Shown here: one piece after another, positions 42,692-52,031 of the stretch
How positions within the stretch are numbered: the stretch's first letter is position 1
Layout of the letters: every line of letters starts with the position of its first letter
NCBI RefSeq assembly: GCF_900105755.1
Contig: NZ_FNTQ01000001.1
Span: 6,200,001-6,264,000 of the forward strand
Source: Streptomyces sp. Ag109_O5-10
Lineage (GTDB): Bacteria > Actinomycetota > Actinomycetes > Streptomycetales > Streptomycetaceae
DNA: 64,000 bases
Reading direction: 5' to 3'
Notes under the pieces: model-generated
What the model was told of the DNA's origin: nothing
The model's database searches: none
What the model saw: only the letters and a program-made list of their open reading frames with translations
Program-made: the position numbers and the translations under genes

Positions 42692-43645
42692 GTGAGGGAC
42701 ACGAAAGAGAGCCGGCTGCTCCTGGTGCTGCTGATCGCCATCGCGTTCGCGCTGATCACGGTGGACATCCGAGGTGGCAGGAACTCCCCGGTCGACGGCG
42801 CCCGGCAGGCCGCGGCCGGCGTCTTCGGCCCGATCGAGAACGGCATGTCGACGGTGGTGGACCCGGTCGGGAACGCCGTCTCCGCCGTCCGCGACTCCGG
42901 CGACCGGCACGACCGGCTGGCCCGGCTGGAGAAGCAGAACGCGACCCTCAAGGCGAAGCTCGGCAGCGACGACCGCAACCGCAGCCGCCTCGGTCAGCTG
43001 GAGAAGATGCTCAACGTCGCCGCCGAGGGCCAGTACGGCATCAAGGGCGCCCAGGTCATCGCCATAGGGTCGGCGCAGGGCTTCTCCTGGACCGTCACCA
43101 TCGACGTCGGCTACAACGACGGCATCAAGCGGGACATGACCGTCCTCAACGGCAACGGCCTGGTCGGCCGCGTGACCACGGTCGGCCCCGACGCCTCCAC
43201 CGTGCTGCTCGCCAACGACCCCGACTTCACCGTCGGCACCCGCATGGAGGGCAGCGACGAACTCGGCTTCGCCTCCGGACAGGGCGACCGCCCGCTGCGC
43301 GTCGAACTCCTCGACAGCAAGGCCGAGGTGAAGAAGGGCGACCGGCTCGTCACCTTCGGCTCCCAGGGCGACAAGCCGTTCGTGCCCGGCGTCCCGGTCG
43401 GCACGGTCACCCGCGTGGACCCGTCCAACGGCGGCCTGACCCGCACCCTGTACGTCACGCCGTTCGTGTCCTTCACCAAGCTCGACATCGTCGGCGTGGT
43501 CGTCCAGGCACCGAAGAAGGACCCGCGCGACGAGGTGCTCCCGGCCAAGCCGAAGCCGACCCCCACCCCGACGGTGACCGTCACGGTCACCCCGTCCGCC
43601 GACGCGAGCGCCAACGCGTCCGCCACCACCGGCCAGCAGCAGTAG
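42692..43645 (+). CDS. mreC: Rod-shape determining protein MreC
   Basis: 317 aa from the GTG at 42692 (MRDTKESRLLLVLLIAIAFA), the known Streptomyces start; the longer frame to 42497 is probably leader. One N-terminal membrane helix, a coiled coil (about 70-100, RHDRLARLEKQNATLKAKLG), then the external beta-domain pair of MreC (VIAIGSAQGFSWTVTIDVG, GLVGRV). The C-terminus is a Pro/Thr-rich tail (PKPTPTPTVTVTVTPS). It scaffolds wall enzymes such as PBP2 on the outside of the membrane. Confidence 0.93.
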   Translation: MRDTKESRLLLVLLIAIAFALITVDIRGGRNSPVDGARQAAAGVFGPIENGMSTVVDPVGNAVSAVRDSGDRHDRLARLEKQNATLKAKLGSDDRNRSRLGQLEKMLNVAAEGQYGIKGAQVIAIGSAQGFSWTVTIDVGYNDGIKRDMTVLNGNGLVGRVTTVGPDASTVLLANDPDFTVGTRMEGSDELGFASGQGDRPLRVELLDSKAEVKKGDRLVTFGSQGDKPFVPGVPVGTVTRVDPSNGGLTRTLYVTPFVSFTKLDIVGVVVQAPKKDPRDEVLPAKPKPTPTPTVTVTVTPSADASANASATTGQQQ

Positions 43646-43659
43646 GAGCTGAATCCCCC

Positions 43660-44337
43660 ATGCGTGTCAACCGGATCCTGCTCTCCGCCGCCCTGGTCGT
43701 CGTCGCGCTGGTGATCCAGGTCAGCGTCCTCGCCCGCCTGCACCTGCCCGGCGCCGTCCCCGACCTCATGCTGCTCACCGTCCTCGGCCTCGCCATGGTC
43801 TACGGCCACGTGGGCGGCGCCCTCGTCGGCTTCGGCGCCGGACTCCTCGCCGACCTCGCCCCGCCCGCCGACCACGCGGCCGGCCGCTACGCCCTGGTGC
43901 TCTGCGTCGTCGGCTACTGCGCCGGGCTCATCAAGCCGGAGAACGGCCGCCTGAAGTCCGCGACCGGCCCGATGCTCGTCGTGGTCGCCGCCGCCGTCGG
44001 CTCCACCCTGCTGTACGCCGGCGTCGGCGCCCTCGTCGGCGACACCGCCGCCCGGCACGTCGGCATGACCAGCCTGCTCATCACGGCCGCCCTGTACGAC
44101 CTGCTGCTCGCCCCGTTCGTGGTCCCCGGCGTCATGGCCCTGGCCCGCCGCGCCGACAACGACCCGCTCACCGAGGCCAACTCCGGCGGGAAGGCCGGTG
44201 ACATCTCCGCGGGGTGGATCTCCTCCGGCACCGGGATGCGCATCGGCGGGCAGCGCGGCGGCCTCGGCAGCCTGAGGGTGAAGGCCCGCACCCGCAACGT
44301 CCGCGTCGGCCGCATCAAGGGGGTCAAGCGCCTGTGA
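43660..44337 (+). CDS. mreD: Rod-shape determining protein MreD
   Basis: 225 aa, ATG with TAGGAGC upstream and 14 bases after mreC. Five to six membrane helices (LLSAALVVVALVIQVSVLAR, then VPDLMLLTVLGLAMVYGHVGGAL) and a basic C-terminal tail of about 50 residues (LRVKARTRNVRVGRIKGVKRL) that is characteristic of actinobacterial MreD. Membrane partner of MreC and PBP2. Confidence 0.92.
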   Translation: MRVNRILLSAALVVVALVIQVSVLARLHLPGAVPDLMLLTVLGLAMVYGHVGGALVGFGAGLLADLAPPADHAAGRYALVLCVVGYCAGLIKPENGRLKSATGPMLVVVAAAVGSTLLYAGVGALVGDTAARHVGMTSLLITAALYDLLLAPFVVPGVMALARRADNDPLTEANSGGKAGDISAGWISSGTGMRIGGQRGGLGSLRVKARTRNVRVGRIKGVKRL

Positions 44338-44452
44338 ACGCGGGTGAGTTCACCCGAACGGGTGCACGGGGGCGGAACGCGGCCTCACAGGTGGATCGTT
44401 CATCATTCGTACGCGCACGCGCATTTGTGCCGGGAGAGGGGGAGACAGCCCA

Positions 44453-46708
44453 GTGACCAACATTCCCGAGACAGGTCGGACCCCACGTGTCCAGATCCGT
44501 CTCGTCGTCATCCAGATCCTCGTCCTCTCCCTGCTCGGTACCCTCGGCGGCCGTCTGTGGTATCTGCAGATCCGCGAAGGCTCCGCGTACCAGAAGGAGG
44601 CCTCCGGCAACCACGTCCAGCAGGTCGTCGACCCCGCCGTGCGCGGCTCGATCCTGGACGCCCGCGGAGTCCCCCTCGCGGACAACGAGACCCGGCTGGT
44701 GGTCTCCGCCTCCCGCACCGACCTGCTCAAGCAGAAGGACGACGGCAAGGCCGTCCTGACCAAGCTCGCCGGCGTCCTCGGGATGAAGCCCGAGGACGTC
44801 GTGCAGAAGGTCCGCCTCTGCGACGCCAAGACCCCCCAGCCCTGCTGGAACGGCTCGCCGTACCAGCCGATCCCGATCACCGACGAGGCCACCGCCAAGC
44901 AGGCCCTGCAGATCCGCGAGCGTTCCGAGGACTTCCCCGGCATCACCGCCGAGCCCGAGGCCGTCCGCCGCTACGCGGGCCCCGGCAAGTCCAACACCGC
45001 CCAGGTCCTCGGCTACCTCTCCCCGGTCACCGACGAGGAGATCCAGCAGGCCAAGGACACCGCCTCCCCCTACCTGCGCTCCGACCAGGTCGGCCGGTCC
45101 GGCCTGGAGCGCGAGTACGACAAGGAGCTGCGCGGCAAGGCCGGCGTCACCCGCTACGAGGTCGACAACCTCGGCCGCGTCATCGGCAAGGCCAAGTCCG
45201 ACGCCGCCGAGCCCGGTTCCAACCTGGTCACCAGCATCGACTCCCGCGTCCAGCGGGTCGCCGAGTACGAGCTGGACAGGGCGATGAAGGCCGCCCGCCA
45301 GCAGTACGACAGCATCACCCACGAGAACTACAAGGCCGACTCCGGCGCCGTCATCGTGATGGAGGCCAAGACCGGCCGGATCGTCGCCATGGCCTCCGCC
45401 CCGACCTACGACCCGAACGTGTGGGTCGGCGGCATCTCCGCCAAGGACTACAAGGCCCTCACCGGCAAGGACTCCGACTACCCGCTGCTCAACAGGGCCA
45501 TACAGGGTCAGGCGGCCCCCGGTTCGACGTTCAAGGTGGTCTCCACCGCCGCCGCGGTCAACGCCGGCTACGCCTGGGACGGCGGCTACCCCTGCACCAG
45601 CTCCTACTCGGTCGGCGGCCAGGTCTTCAAGAACTTCGAGGGCGAGAACTTCGGCGACATCTCGCTGGGCCGTGCCCTGGAGGTCTCCTGCGACACCGTC
45701 TTCTACGGCCTCGCTGACCGCGAGTGGAAGAAGGACGGCGGCATCAATCCCAAGCCGGGCGAGCCGAAGGACTACTTCTTCAAGACCGCCCACCAGTTCG
45801 GCCTCGGCAAGGAGACCGGCATCGACCTGCCCAACGAGGTCACCGGCCGCGTCCCCGACCGCCAGTGGAAGATCGACTACTGGAAGGCCAACAAGGACGC
45901 CTGGTGCAAGTCCGGGAAGAAGGACGGCACCTACGTCGAGAAGATCGAGTACGAGAACTGCCTCGAAGGCAACAAGATGCGCGAGGGCGACGAGATCAAC
46001 TACTCCATCGGCCAGGGCGACACCCTCGTCACGCCGCTCCAGGAGGCGATGATCTACGGCGCCGTGGCCAACGGCGGCACCGAGTACCAGCCGACCATCG
46101 GCAAGGCGATCGTCAGCGCCGACGGCAGGACCGTCCAGGAGATCAAGCCCAAGGTGGTCCGCAAGCTGCCGGTCACCCAGGCCACCCTCAAGGGCATGGA
46201 CGAGGCCTTCGCGGGCGTCATCACCCGCGGTACCGCGGCCTGGAAGTTCGGCGGCTGGCCGCAGGACAAGATCGCCCTGCACGGCAAGACCGGTACCGCC
46301 GAGGTCTACGGCAAGCAGACCACGTCCTGGCTCGCCACCTACAGCAAGGACTACACGGTCATCATGACCATCTCCCAGGCCGGTACCGGTTCCGGTGCCT
46401 CCGGTGAGGCGGTCCGCAACATCTACAGCGCGCTGTACGGCGTGGCGGCCGACGGCTCCATCGACAAGAACAAGGCGCTGCTCTACACCCCGCAGAAGGG
46501 CCTGCCGAAGGTCCGCACGGACGGCACCATCGACTCCCCGAAGGTCTCCAAGGACCCGGCGAAGGACTTCCAGGTCTTCTCCAAGCAGGGCGACAAGACC
46601 ACCGGCGACGGGCAGCCCCCGGCGGCCACCACGGCCTCACCGTCCACGGGCAACAGCAACACCCGCAGACGAGCCCGCAAGCGGGGAAGCCGGAGGATGC
46701 TCACATGA
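44453..46708 (+). CDS. mrdA: Penicillin-binding protein 2 (class B transpeptidase)
   Basis: 751 aa, GTG start. One N-terminal membrane helix (VVIQILVLSLLGTLGGRLWYL), the dimerisation/pedestal domain, then the transpeptidase with the acylated Ser in STFK (residues 358-361), SCD in place of the usual SxN (LEVSCDTVFYG), and KTGT (612-615). The C-terminal 70 residues are a Thr/Ser-rich tail ending in Arg/Lys (NTRRRARKRGSRR). Cross-links peptidoglycan together with RodA. It overlaps rodA by an ATGA, so the two are translationally coupled. Beta-lactams are the expected inhibitors of the family. Confidence 0.94.
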   Translation: MTNIPETGRTPRVQIRLVVIQILVLSLLGTLGGRLWYLQIREGSAYQKEASGNHVQQVVDPAVRGSILDARGVPLADNETRLVVSASRTDLLKQKDDGKAVLTKLAGVLGMKPEDVVQKVRLCDAKTPQPCWNGSPYQPIPITDEATAKQALQIRERSEDFPGITAEPEAVRRYAGPGKSNTAQVLGYLSPVTDEEIQQAKDTASPYLRSDQVGRSGLEREYDKELRGKAGVTRYEVDNLGRVIGKAKSDAAEPGSNLVTSIDSRVQRVAEYELDRAMKAARQQYDSITHENYKADSGAVIVMEAKTGRIVAMASAPTYDPNVWVGGISAKDYKALTGKDSDYPLLNRAIQGQAAPGSTFKVVSTAAAVNAGYAWDGGYPCTSSYSVGGQVFKNFEGENFGDISLGRALEVSCDTVFYGLADREWKKDGGINPKPGEPKDYFFKTAHQFGLGKETGIDLPNEVTGRVPDRQWKIDYWKANKDAWCKSGKKDGTYVEKIEYENCLEGNKMREGDEINYSIGQGDTLVTPLQEAMIYGAVANGGTEYQPTIGKAIVSADGRTVQEIKPKVVRKLPVTQATLKGMDEAFAGVITRGTAAWKFGGWPQDKIALHGKTGTAEVYGKQTTSWLATYSKDYTVIMTISQAGTGSGASGEAVRNIYSALYGVAADGSIDKNKALLYTPQKGLPKVRTDGTIDSPKVSKDPAKDFQVFSKQGDKTTGDGQPPAATTASPSTGNSNTRRRARKRGSRRMLT

Positions 46709-47904
46709 CCGGCGTCAACAGCTTCTCCGTCTCCGGGTACGGCCCCGCGCGGGCCGGCTGGACCCGGATCTTCGCCCGGGACTCGCTGACCCGCCGCCTG
46801 GACTGGCCGATGCTGCTGGCCGCGGTCGCCCTGTCCCTGCTCGGCTCGGTGCTGGTCTACTCGGCCACCCGCAACCGCACCGAGATCAACCAGGGCGACC
46901 AGTACTACTTCCTGGTCCGGCACCTGATGAACACCGGCATCGGGCTCGCCCTGATGATCGGCACCATCTGGGTCGGCCACCGCCAGCTCCGCAACGCCGT
47001 GCCGATCCTCTACGGCCTCTCCCTGGTGGGCATCCTCGCGGTGCTCACCCCGCTGGGCGCCACCATCAACGGCAGCCGCAACTGGATCGTCTTCGGCGGC
47101 GGCTTCTCGCTGCAGCCCGCCGAGTTCGTGAAGATCACGATCATCCTGGGCATGGCGATGATACTGGCGGCGCGGGTCGACGCCGGTGACAAGAAATACC
47201 CCGACCACCGCACCGTCCTGCAGTCCCTGGGCCTGGCCGCGGTCCCGATCCTGATCGTGCTGCTCATGCCCGACCTCGGCACGGTCCTGGTCATGGTGAC
47301 GATCATCCTCGGCGTGCTGCTCGCCTCCGGCGCCTCCAACCGCTGGGTCTTCGGCCTGCTCACCGCCGGCGTGGTCGGCTGCATCGCCATCTGGCAGCTG
47401 CACATCCTGGACGAGTACCAGATCGCCCGCTTCGCCGCCTTCGCCAACCCGAGCCTCGACCCGGCCGGCGTCGGCTACAACACCAACCAGGCGAGGATCG
47501 CGATCGGTTCCGGCGGCCTGACCGGCGCGGGCCTGTTCCACGGCTCGCAGACCACCGGCCAGTTCGTCCCCGAGCAGCAGACCGACTTCGTCTTCACGGT
47601 CGCGGGGGAGGAGCTGGGCTTCGTCGGCGCGGGCCTGATCATCGTGCTCCTCGGGGTCATCCTGTGGCGCGCCTGCCGCATCGCCCGCGAGGCGACCGAG
47701 CTGTACGGCACGATCGTCGCGGCCGGGATCGTGGCGTGGTTCGCGTTCCAGGCGTTCGAGAACATCGGCATGACCCTCGGCATCATGCCGGTCACCGGCC
47801 TGCCGCTGCCGTTCGTGTCGTACGGCGGCTCGTCGATGTTCGCGGTGTGGGTGGCGGTGGGGCTGCTCCAGTCGATCAGGGCGCAGCGGCCGATGTCGGC
47901 ATAG
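46705..47904 (+). CDS. rodA: RodA/FtsW SEDS-family peptidoglycan polymerase (Sfr-type)
   Basis: 399 aa with ten membrane helices. SEDS signatures: GSRNWIVFGGGFSLQPAEFVKI with the catalytic-region Pro-Ala-Glu, and the external-loop block GSGGLTGAGLFHGSQTTGQFVPEQQTDFVF, then MPVTGLPLPFVSYGGSSM. Polymerises lipid II and works with the transpeptidase encoded just upstream. This position corresponds to sfr of S. coelicolor, needed for spore-wall assembly. The last codons (RPMSA-stop) form the first unit of a 29-base tandem repeat that runs on past the gene. Confidence 0.94.
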   Translation: MTGVNSFSVSGYGPARAGWTRIFARDSLTRRLDWPMLLAAVALSLLGSVLVYSATRNRTEINQGDQYYFLVRHLMNTGIGLALMIGTIWVGHRQLRNAVPILYGLSLVGILAVLTPLGATINGSRNWIVFGGGFSLQPAEFVKITIILGMAMILAARVDAGDKKYPDHRTVLQSLGLAAVPILIVLLMPDLGTVLVMVTIILGVLLASGASNRWVFGLLTAGVVGCIAIWQLHILDEYQIARFAAFANPSLDPAGVGYNTNQARIAIGSGGLTGAGLFHGSQTTGQFVPEQQTDFVFTVAGEELGFVGAGLIIVLLGVILWRACRIAREATELYGTIVAAGIVAWFAFQAFENIGMTLGIMPVTGLPLPFVSYGGSSMFAVWVAVGLLQSIRAQRPMSA

Positions 47905-47994
47905 CGCCCGCGCCTCGGCCGATGTCGGCATAGCGCCCGCGCCTCGGCCGATGTCGGCATAGCGCCCGCGACTCGGCCGACGTCGGCATGGACG
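47888..47994 (+). repeat. 29-nt tandem repeat spanning the rodA stop codon
   Basis: Units at 47888-47916, 47917-47945 and 47946-47974, with one C-to-A change in the third, plus a partial fourth from 47975. Each begins GGCCGATGTCGGCATAG and contains the near-palindrome GCCGATGTCGGC. The first unit encodes the end of RodA. Confidence 0.92.
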
Positions 47995-48013
47995 TGCGCG
48001 CCCGGGGAACCCA

Positions 48014-48050
48014 GGGAGGTGAACAGACCCGACCGATCTGTTCACCTCCC
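48014..48050 (+). terminator. Terminator of the mre-rodA operon
   Basis: 14-bp perfect stem GGGAGGTGAACAGA / TCTGTTCACCTCCC with a 9-nt loop. Confidence 0.82.
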
Positions 48051-48114
48051 GCACTTATTCGGTCTTCCTGTGATTTACCCACTTTGGCCTCTGCCTCTGC
48101 GGAGGCCCGACCAC

Positions 48115-48129
48115 TAGATTCAACTCATG
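48115..48129 (+). promoter_or_regulatory. Leaderless-type promoter of the CYTH-CHAD gene
   Basis: TAGATT lies 6 bases before the ATG and no ribosome site is present, the usual layout of leaderless actinomycete messages. Confidence 0.5.
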
Positions 48130-49632
48130 GCGGACACGAAGCGTGAAATCGAGCGCAAGTACGAATCCGAGGACAGTGGCCTGCCCGACCTGACCGGCGT
48201 CGCAGGAGTGGCGAACGTCGTCGACAAAGGCACCGCCGACCTCGACGCGACCTACCACGACACCTCCGACCTGCGCCTGGCCTCGGCGAAGGTCACTCTG
48301 CGCCGCCGCAGCGGAGGCAGCGACGCGGGCTGGCACCTCAAACTCCCCGTCGCCCCCGGCGTCCGGGACGAGATCCACGCCCCCCTCTCCGACACGCTCC
48401 CCGGCGAACTCGCCGCCCTGGCCCGTTCCCGGGTCCGCGAGGGCCAGCTGGTCCCGGTGATCCGCCTGCGCACCACCCGCGACGTCCGGCACCTCGTCGA
48501 CGCCCACGGCGCCCTGCTCGCCGAGGTCAGCGTGGACCGCGTCCGGGCCGACCGGCTCTTCGGCGGCGACGGCAAGGCGGAGTGGACCGAGATCGAGGTG
48601 GAACTCGCCGACGGCGGCGACCCCGCCTTCCTCGACAAGGTGGAGAAGCGCCTGGGCAAAGCGGGCGTACGCCCCTCGAAGTCCGCGTCGAAACTCGCCC
48701 GCGCCCTGGCCGAGACGAAGGGCGGCAAGCCCCGCCCGCCCAGCACCGGATCCGCCACGCCCGTCACGGCGGGCGACCACGTCATGGCCTACGTCCGCGC
48801 CCAGCGCGACGCGATCGTCGAGCTCGACCCCGCCGTCCGCCTGGACACCGAAGAAGGCGTGCACGACATGCGGGTCGCCACCCGCCGGCTGCGCAGCACC
48901 TTCCGCACCTTCGGCAACGTCCTCGACCGGCAGGTCACCGACCCCATAGCCGACGAGCTGAAATGGCTGGCCGGCGAACTGGGCGCGGGCCGCGACCAGG
49001 AGGTCCTGGCCGAACGCCTGATGTCGGCCCTCGCCGACGTGCCCCCCGCCCTCGTCCACGGCCCCGTCCACGACCGCGTCCACCGTTGGGCCGAGGCGAG
49101 CGAACGCAGCTCCCGCAGCCGCCTCCTCGGCATCCTCGACTCCGCCCGCTACCTGGCGCTCCTCGACACCCTGGACGCCGTGGCCGCCGACCCGCCCCTG
49201 CTGAAGGCCGCTGCCAAGGATCCCCGGAAGGTCCTCACCAAGGCCGTCCGCAAGGACTTCGCCAAGGTCACCGACCTGATCGAGACGGCCATGGCCGAAC
49301 CCCCCGGCCACGACCGCGACCTCGGCCTGCACGAAGCCCGCAAGAAGGCCAAGCGCACCCGCTACGCGGCCGAGGCCGCCCGCCCCGCCCTCGGCAGACC
49401 GGCCAAGACCATGGTCAAGTCCATGAAGTCCCTGCAGACCCTGCTCGGCGAGCACCAGGACAGCGTCATGGCCCGCGAGATCCTGGGCGAACTGTCCGCG
49501 GTGGCCCACGCCGCCGGGGAGAGCGCCTTCACGTACGGGCTGCTCTACGGCCGCGAGGAACAGCGGGCGGCGGCGGTCGAGGCGGAGGCGCCCGGGGCCT
49601 GGGCGGACATCAAGGCCAGGGCACGGCTGTGA
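48127..49632 (+). CDS. CYTH and CHAD domain protein
   Basis: 501 aa. Residues 1-200 are a CYTH triphosphate-tunnel domain starting with the hallmark REIERKYE, with the acidic/basic strands (VTLRRRSGGSDAGWHLKLP, DGKAEWTEIEVELADGG). Residues 215-500 are a CHAD helical domain with conserved His (EEGVHDMRVATRRLRSTFRTF, HEARKKAKRTRYAAEAARPAL, GEHQDSVMAREIL). CHAD domains bind inorganic polyphosphate and CYTH enzymes hydrolyse triphosphates, so a polyphosphate link is likely. It has a leaderless promoter and precedes the radical SAM gene, as in related genomes. Confidence 0.9.
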   Translation: MADTKREIERKYESEDSGLPDLTGVAGVANVVDKGTADLDATYHDTSDLRLASAKVTLRRRSGGSDAGWHLKLPVAPGVRDEIHAPLSDTLPGELAALARSRVREGQLVPVIRLRTTRDVRHLVDAHGALLAEVSVDRVRADRLFGGDGKAEWTEIEVELADGGDPAFLDKVEKRLGKAGVRPSKSASKLARALAETKGGKPRPPSTGSATPVTAGDHVMAYVRAQRDAIVELDPAVRLDTEEGVHDMRVATRRLRSTFRTFGNVLDRQVTDPIADELKWLAGELGAGRDQEVLAERLMSALADVPPALVHGPVHDRVHRWAEASERSSRSRLLGILDSARYLALLDTLDAVAADPPLLKAAAKDPRKVLTKAVRKDFAKVTDLIETAMAEPPGHDRDLGLHEARKKAKRTRYAAEAARPALGRPAKTMVKSMKSLQTLLGEHQDSVMAREILGELSAVAHAAGESAFTYGLLYGREEQRAAAVEAEAPGAWADIKARARL

Positions 49633-49735
49633 TCCGGGCGTACGGAGGAGCCCTCCGACCGGGTTAGGCTTGATGGTCACCCTTCCGGCCACCGGCCGGA
49701 GGGCGCCCCCCAGCCACCACACAAAGGTCCGCGAG

Positions 49736-51718
49736 ATGCCTGCCGAAGCCGCCGCCCGGGTCGCTGAGTCTGTGTTCCCGCAGCTCGAAGCTCTGCTCCC
49801 GCATGTGCAGAAGCCGATCCAGTACGTCGGCGGAGAGCTGAACTCCACGGTCAAGCCGTGGGAGACCTGCGACGTCCGCTGGGCGCTCATGTACCCGGAC
49901 GCCTACGAGGTCGGCCTGCCCAACCAGGGCGTCATGATCCTCTACGAGGTCCTCAACGAGCAGGAGGGCGTCCTCGCCGAGCGCACCTACAGCGTGTGGC
50001 CGGACCTGGAGGCGCTGATGCGCGAGCACGGCGTCCCCCAGTTCACCGTGGACAGCCACCGCCCGGTGCAGGCCTTCGACGTGTTCGGCCTGTCCTTCTC
50101 CACCGAGCTGGGCTACACGAACATGCTCACGGCCCTCGACCTGGCCGGTATCCCCCTGGAGTCCAAGGACCGCACCCTCGACGACCCGATCGTCCTCGCG
50201 GGCGGCCACGCGGCCTTCAACCCCGAACCGATCGCGGACTTCATCGACGCGGCGATCATCGGCGACGGCGAGCAGGCCGTCCTCGACATGACGAGGATCA
50301 TCCGCGACTGGAAGGCGGAGGGCCGCCCCGGCGGCCGCGAGGAGGTCCTCCTGCGCCTCGCGAAGACCGGCTCCGTCTACATCCCCGCCTTCTACGACGT
50401 CGAGTACCTCCCCGACGGCCGGATCGCCCGCGTGGTCCCCAACAGGTCGGGCGTCCCCTGGCGCGTCTCCAAGCACACGGTCATGGACCTCGACGAGTGG
50501 CCCTACCCCAAGCAGCCCCTGGTCCCGCTCGCCGAGACGGTCCACGAGCGCATGTCCGTCGAGATCTTCCGCGGCTGCACCCGTGGCTGCCGCTTCTGCC
50601 AGGCCGGCATGATCACCCGCCCGGTCCGCGAGCGCTCCATCACCGGCATCGGCGAGATGGTCGACAAGGGCCTCAAGGCGACGGGCTTCGAGGAGGTCGG
50701 CCTGCTCTCGTTGTCGAGCGCGGACCACTCCGAGATCGGCGACATCGCCAAGGGCCTGGCCGACCGCTACGAGGAGGACAAGATCGGCCTGTCCCTCCCC
50801 TCCACCCGCGTCGACGCCTTCAACATCGACCTGGCCAACGAACTGACCCGCAACGGCCGCCGCTCCGGCCTCACCTTCGCCCCCGAGGGCGGCTCGGAAC
50901 GCATCCGCAAGGTCATCAACAAGATGGTCTCCGAGGACGACCTCATCCGCACCGTCTCGACGGCCTACGGCAACGGCTGGCGCCAGGTGAAGCTGTACTT
51001 CATGTGCGGCCTGCCCACCGAGACCGACGACGACGTCCTCCAGATCGCCGACATGGCGACCAAGGTCATCGCGAAGGGCCGCGAGGTCTCCCGCTCCAAC
51101 GACATCCGCTGCACCGTCTCCATCGGCGGCTTCGTCCCCAAGCCCCACACCCCCTTCCAGTGGGCCCCGCAGCTCTCCGCCGAGGAGACGGACGCCCGCC
51201 TGGAGAAGCTCCGCGACAAGATCCGCGGCGACAAGAAGTACGGCCGCTCGATCGGTTTCCGCTACCACGACGGCAAGCCGGGCATCGTGGAAGGCCTGTT
51301 GTCGAGGGGCGACCGCCGCATCGGCGCCGTCATCCGCGCCGTCTACGAGGACGGCGGCCGCTTCGACGGCTGGCGCGAGCACTTCTCCTACGACCGCTGG
51401 ATGGCCTGCGCCGACAAGGCCCTCGCCCCCCTCGGTGTCGACGTCGACTGGTACACCACCCGCGAGCGCACCTACGAGGAGGTCCTCCCCTGGGACCACC
51501 TCGACTCGGGCCTCGACAAGGACTGGCTCTGGGAGGACTGGCAGGACGCCCTCGACGAGACAGAGGTCGAGGACTGCCGCTGGACCCCGTGCTTCGACTG
51601 CGGGGTGTGCCCGCAGATGGACACCAGCATCCAGATCGGCCCGACCGGCAAGAAGCTGCTGCCTCTTACGGTCAAGAACGCGGGTCCGACGTCGGCTCCG
51701 AGCGGTCACACACACTGA
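49736..51718 (+). CDS. B12-binding-type radical SAM protein, TIGR03960 family
   Basis: 660 aa from the ATG at 49736, AAAGG upstream. Residues 40-190 resemble a cobalamin-binding Rossmann domain (MYPDAYEVGLPNQGVMILYEVL). The 4Fe-4S/SAM cluster motif is CTRGCRFC about residue 280, followed by GFEEVGLLSLSSADHS and LTFAPEGGSERIRKVINK. A C-terminal CFDCGVCPQ adds Cys residues. Normally linked to a TIGR03936 partner, which here lies 12 kb away (63828). The function of the pair is not settled. The 3' end is duplicated at 56605-56677, so the last codons may have been supplied by an inserted element. Confidence 0.92.
   Translation: MPAEAAARVAESVFPQLEALLPHVQKPIQYVGGELNSTVKPWETCDVRWALMYPDAYEVGLPNQGVMILYEVLNEQEGVLAERTYSVWPDLEALMREHGVPQFTVDSHRPVQAFDVFGLSFSTELGYTNMLTALDLAGIPLESKDRTLDDPIVLAGGHAAFNPEPIADFIDAAIIGDGEQAVLDMTRIIRDWKAEGRPGGREEVLLRLAKTGSVYIPAFYDVEYLPDGRIARVVPNRSGVPWRVSKHTVMDLDEWPYPKQPLVPLAETVHERMSVEIFRGCTRGCRFCQAGMITRPVRERSITGIGEMVDKGLKATGFEEVGLLSLSSADHSEIGDIAKGLADRYEEDKIGLSLPSTRVDAFNIDLANELTRNGRRSGLTFAPEGGSERIRKVINKMVSEDDLIRTVSTAYGNGWRQVKLYFMCGLPTETDDDVLQIADMATKVIAKGREVSRSNDIRCTVSIGGFVPKPHTPFQWAPQLSAEETDARLEKLRDKIRGDKKYGRSIGFRYHDGKPGIVEGLLSRGDRRIGAVIRAVYEDGGRFDGWREHFSYDRWMACADKALAPLGVDVDWYTTRERTYEEVLPWDHLDSGLDKDWLWEDWQDALDETEVEDCRWTPCFDCGVCPQMDTSIQIGPTGKKLLPLTVKNAGPTSAPSGHTH
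51608..51680 (+). repeat. Left direct repeat of the inserted element (att-like)
   Basis: The 3' end of the radical SAM gene. Bases 51608-51663 are identical to 56605-56660 (56 of 56); the next 17 bases differ at two positions. Confidence 0.88.
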
Positions 51719-51719
51719 G

Positions 51720-51893
51720 GTGAGCGAGGCACTCGATCGGGTGGTTGAGGCGCTAGCGGGGGTGAGCGAGGAGGAGGTGGCCGCTGCCTTGGCTGCTGTC
51801 GGTGCGTCTGGGTGTCGGCAGCGCGTTCTGCGGACGCCACTGCCGAGCCCTGGAGGCACTTCGCGGATCGTCTCCGAGGCGGAGTTGGTCTGA
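51720..51893 (+). CDS. Small hypothetical protein, 57 aa
   Basis: GTG start one base after the radical SAM stop codon; the frame encodes SEALDRVVEALAGVSEEEV, AAALAAVGASGCRQRV and a polar tail. The first half is a predicted acidic helix. A hairpin (51931-51960) follows within 40 bases, which supports it as a transcribed unit. No family recognised. It lies inside the left border of the inserted segment, so it came with the insert and may be truncated. Confidence 0.45.
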   Translation: MSEALDRVVEALAGVSEEEVAAALAAVGASGCRQRVLRTPLPSPGGTSRIVSEAELV

Positions 51894-51930
51894 AGCCCGT
51901 TCTCGGTTTGTCTGCCTGCGTAGCCTGTTG

Positions 51931-51960
51931 AGCCCCCTTTCCTGGCAAGGAGGGGGCTCG
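51931..51960 (+). terminator. Hairpin, probable terminator
   Basis: GAGCCCCC(T)...(A)GGGGGCTC outer stem with an inner CCT-GGCA-AGG mini-stem. Confidence 0.6.
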
Positions 51961-52031
51961 TTGGCATCTGGCGGCGGGCCCGGCCCCGTCCGGGCCGGCG
52001 TTCCCGTCTGTCTCGGCACGGGTCCGGACCG

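Noticed and set aside
49664..51967. 767-codon minus-strand frame opposite the radical SAM gene
   Set aside because: Antisense shadow; no start context or recognisable domain.
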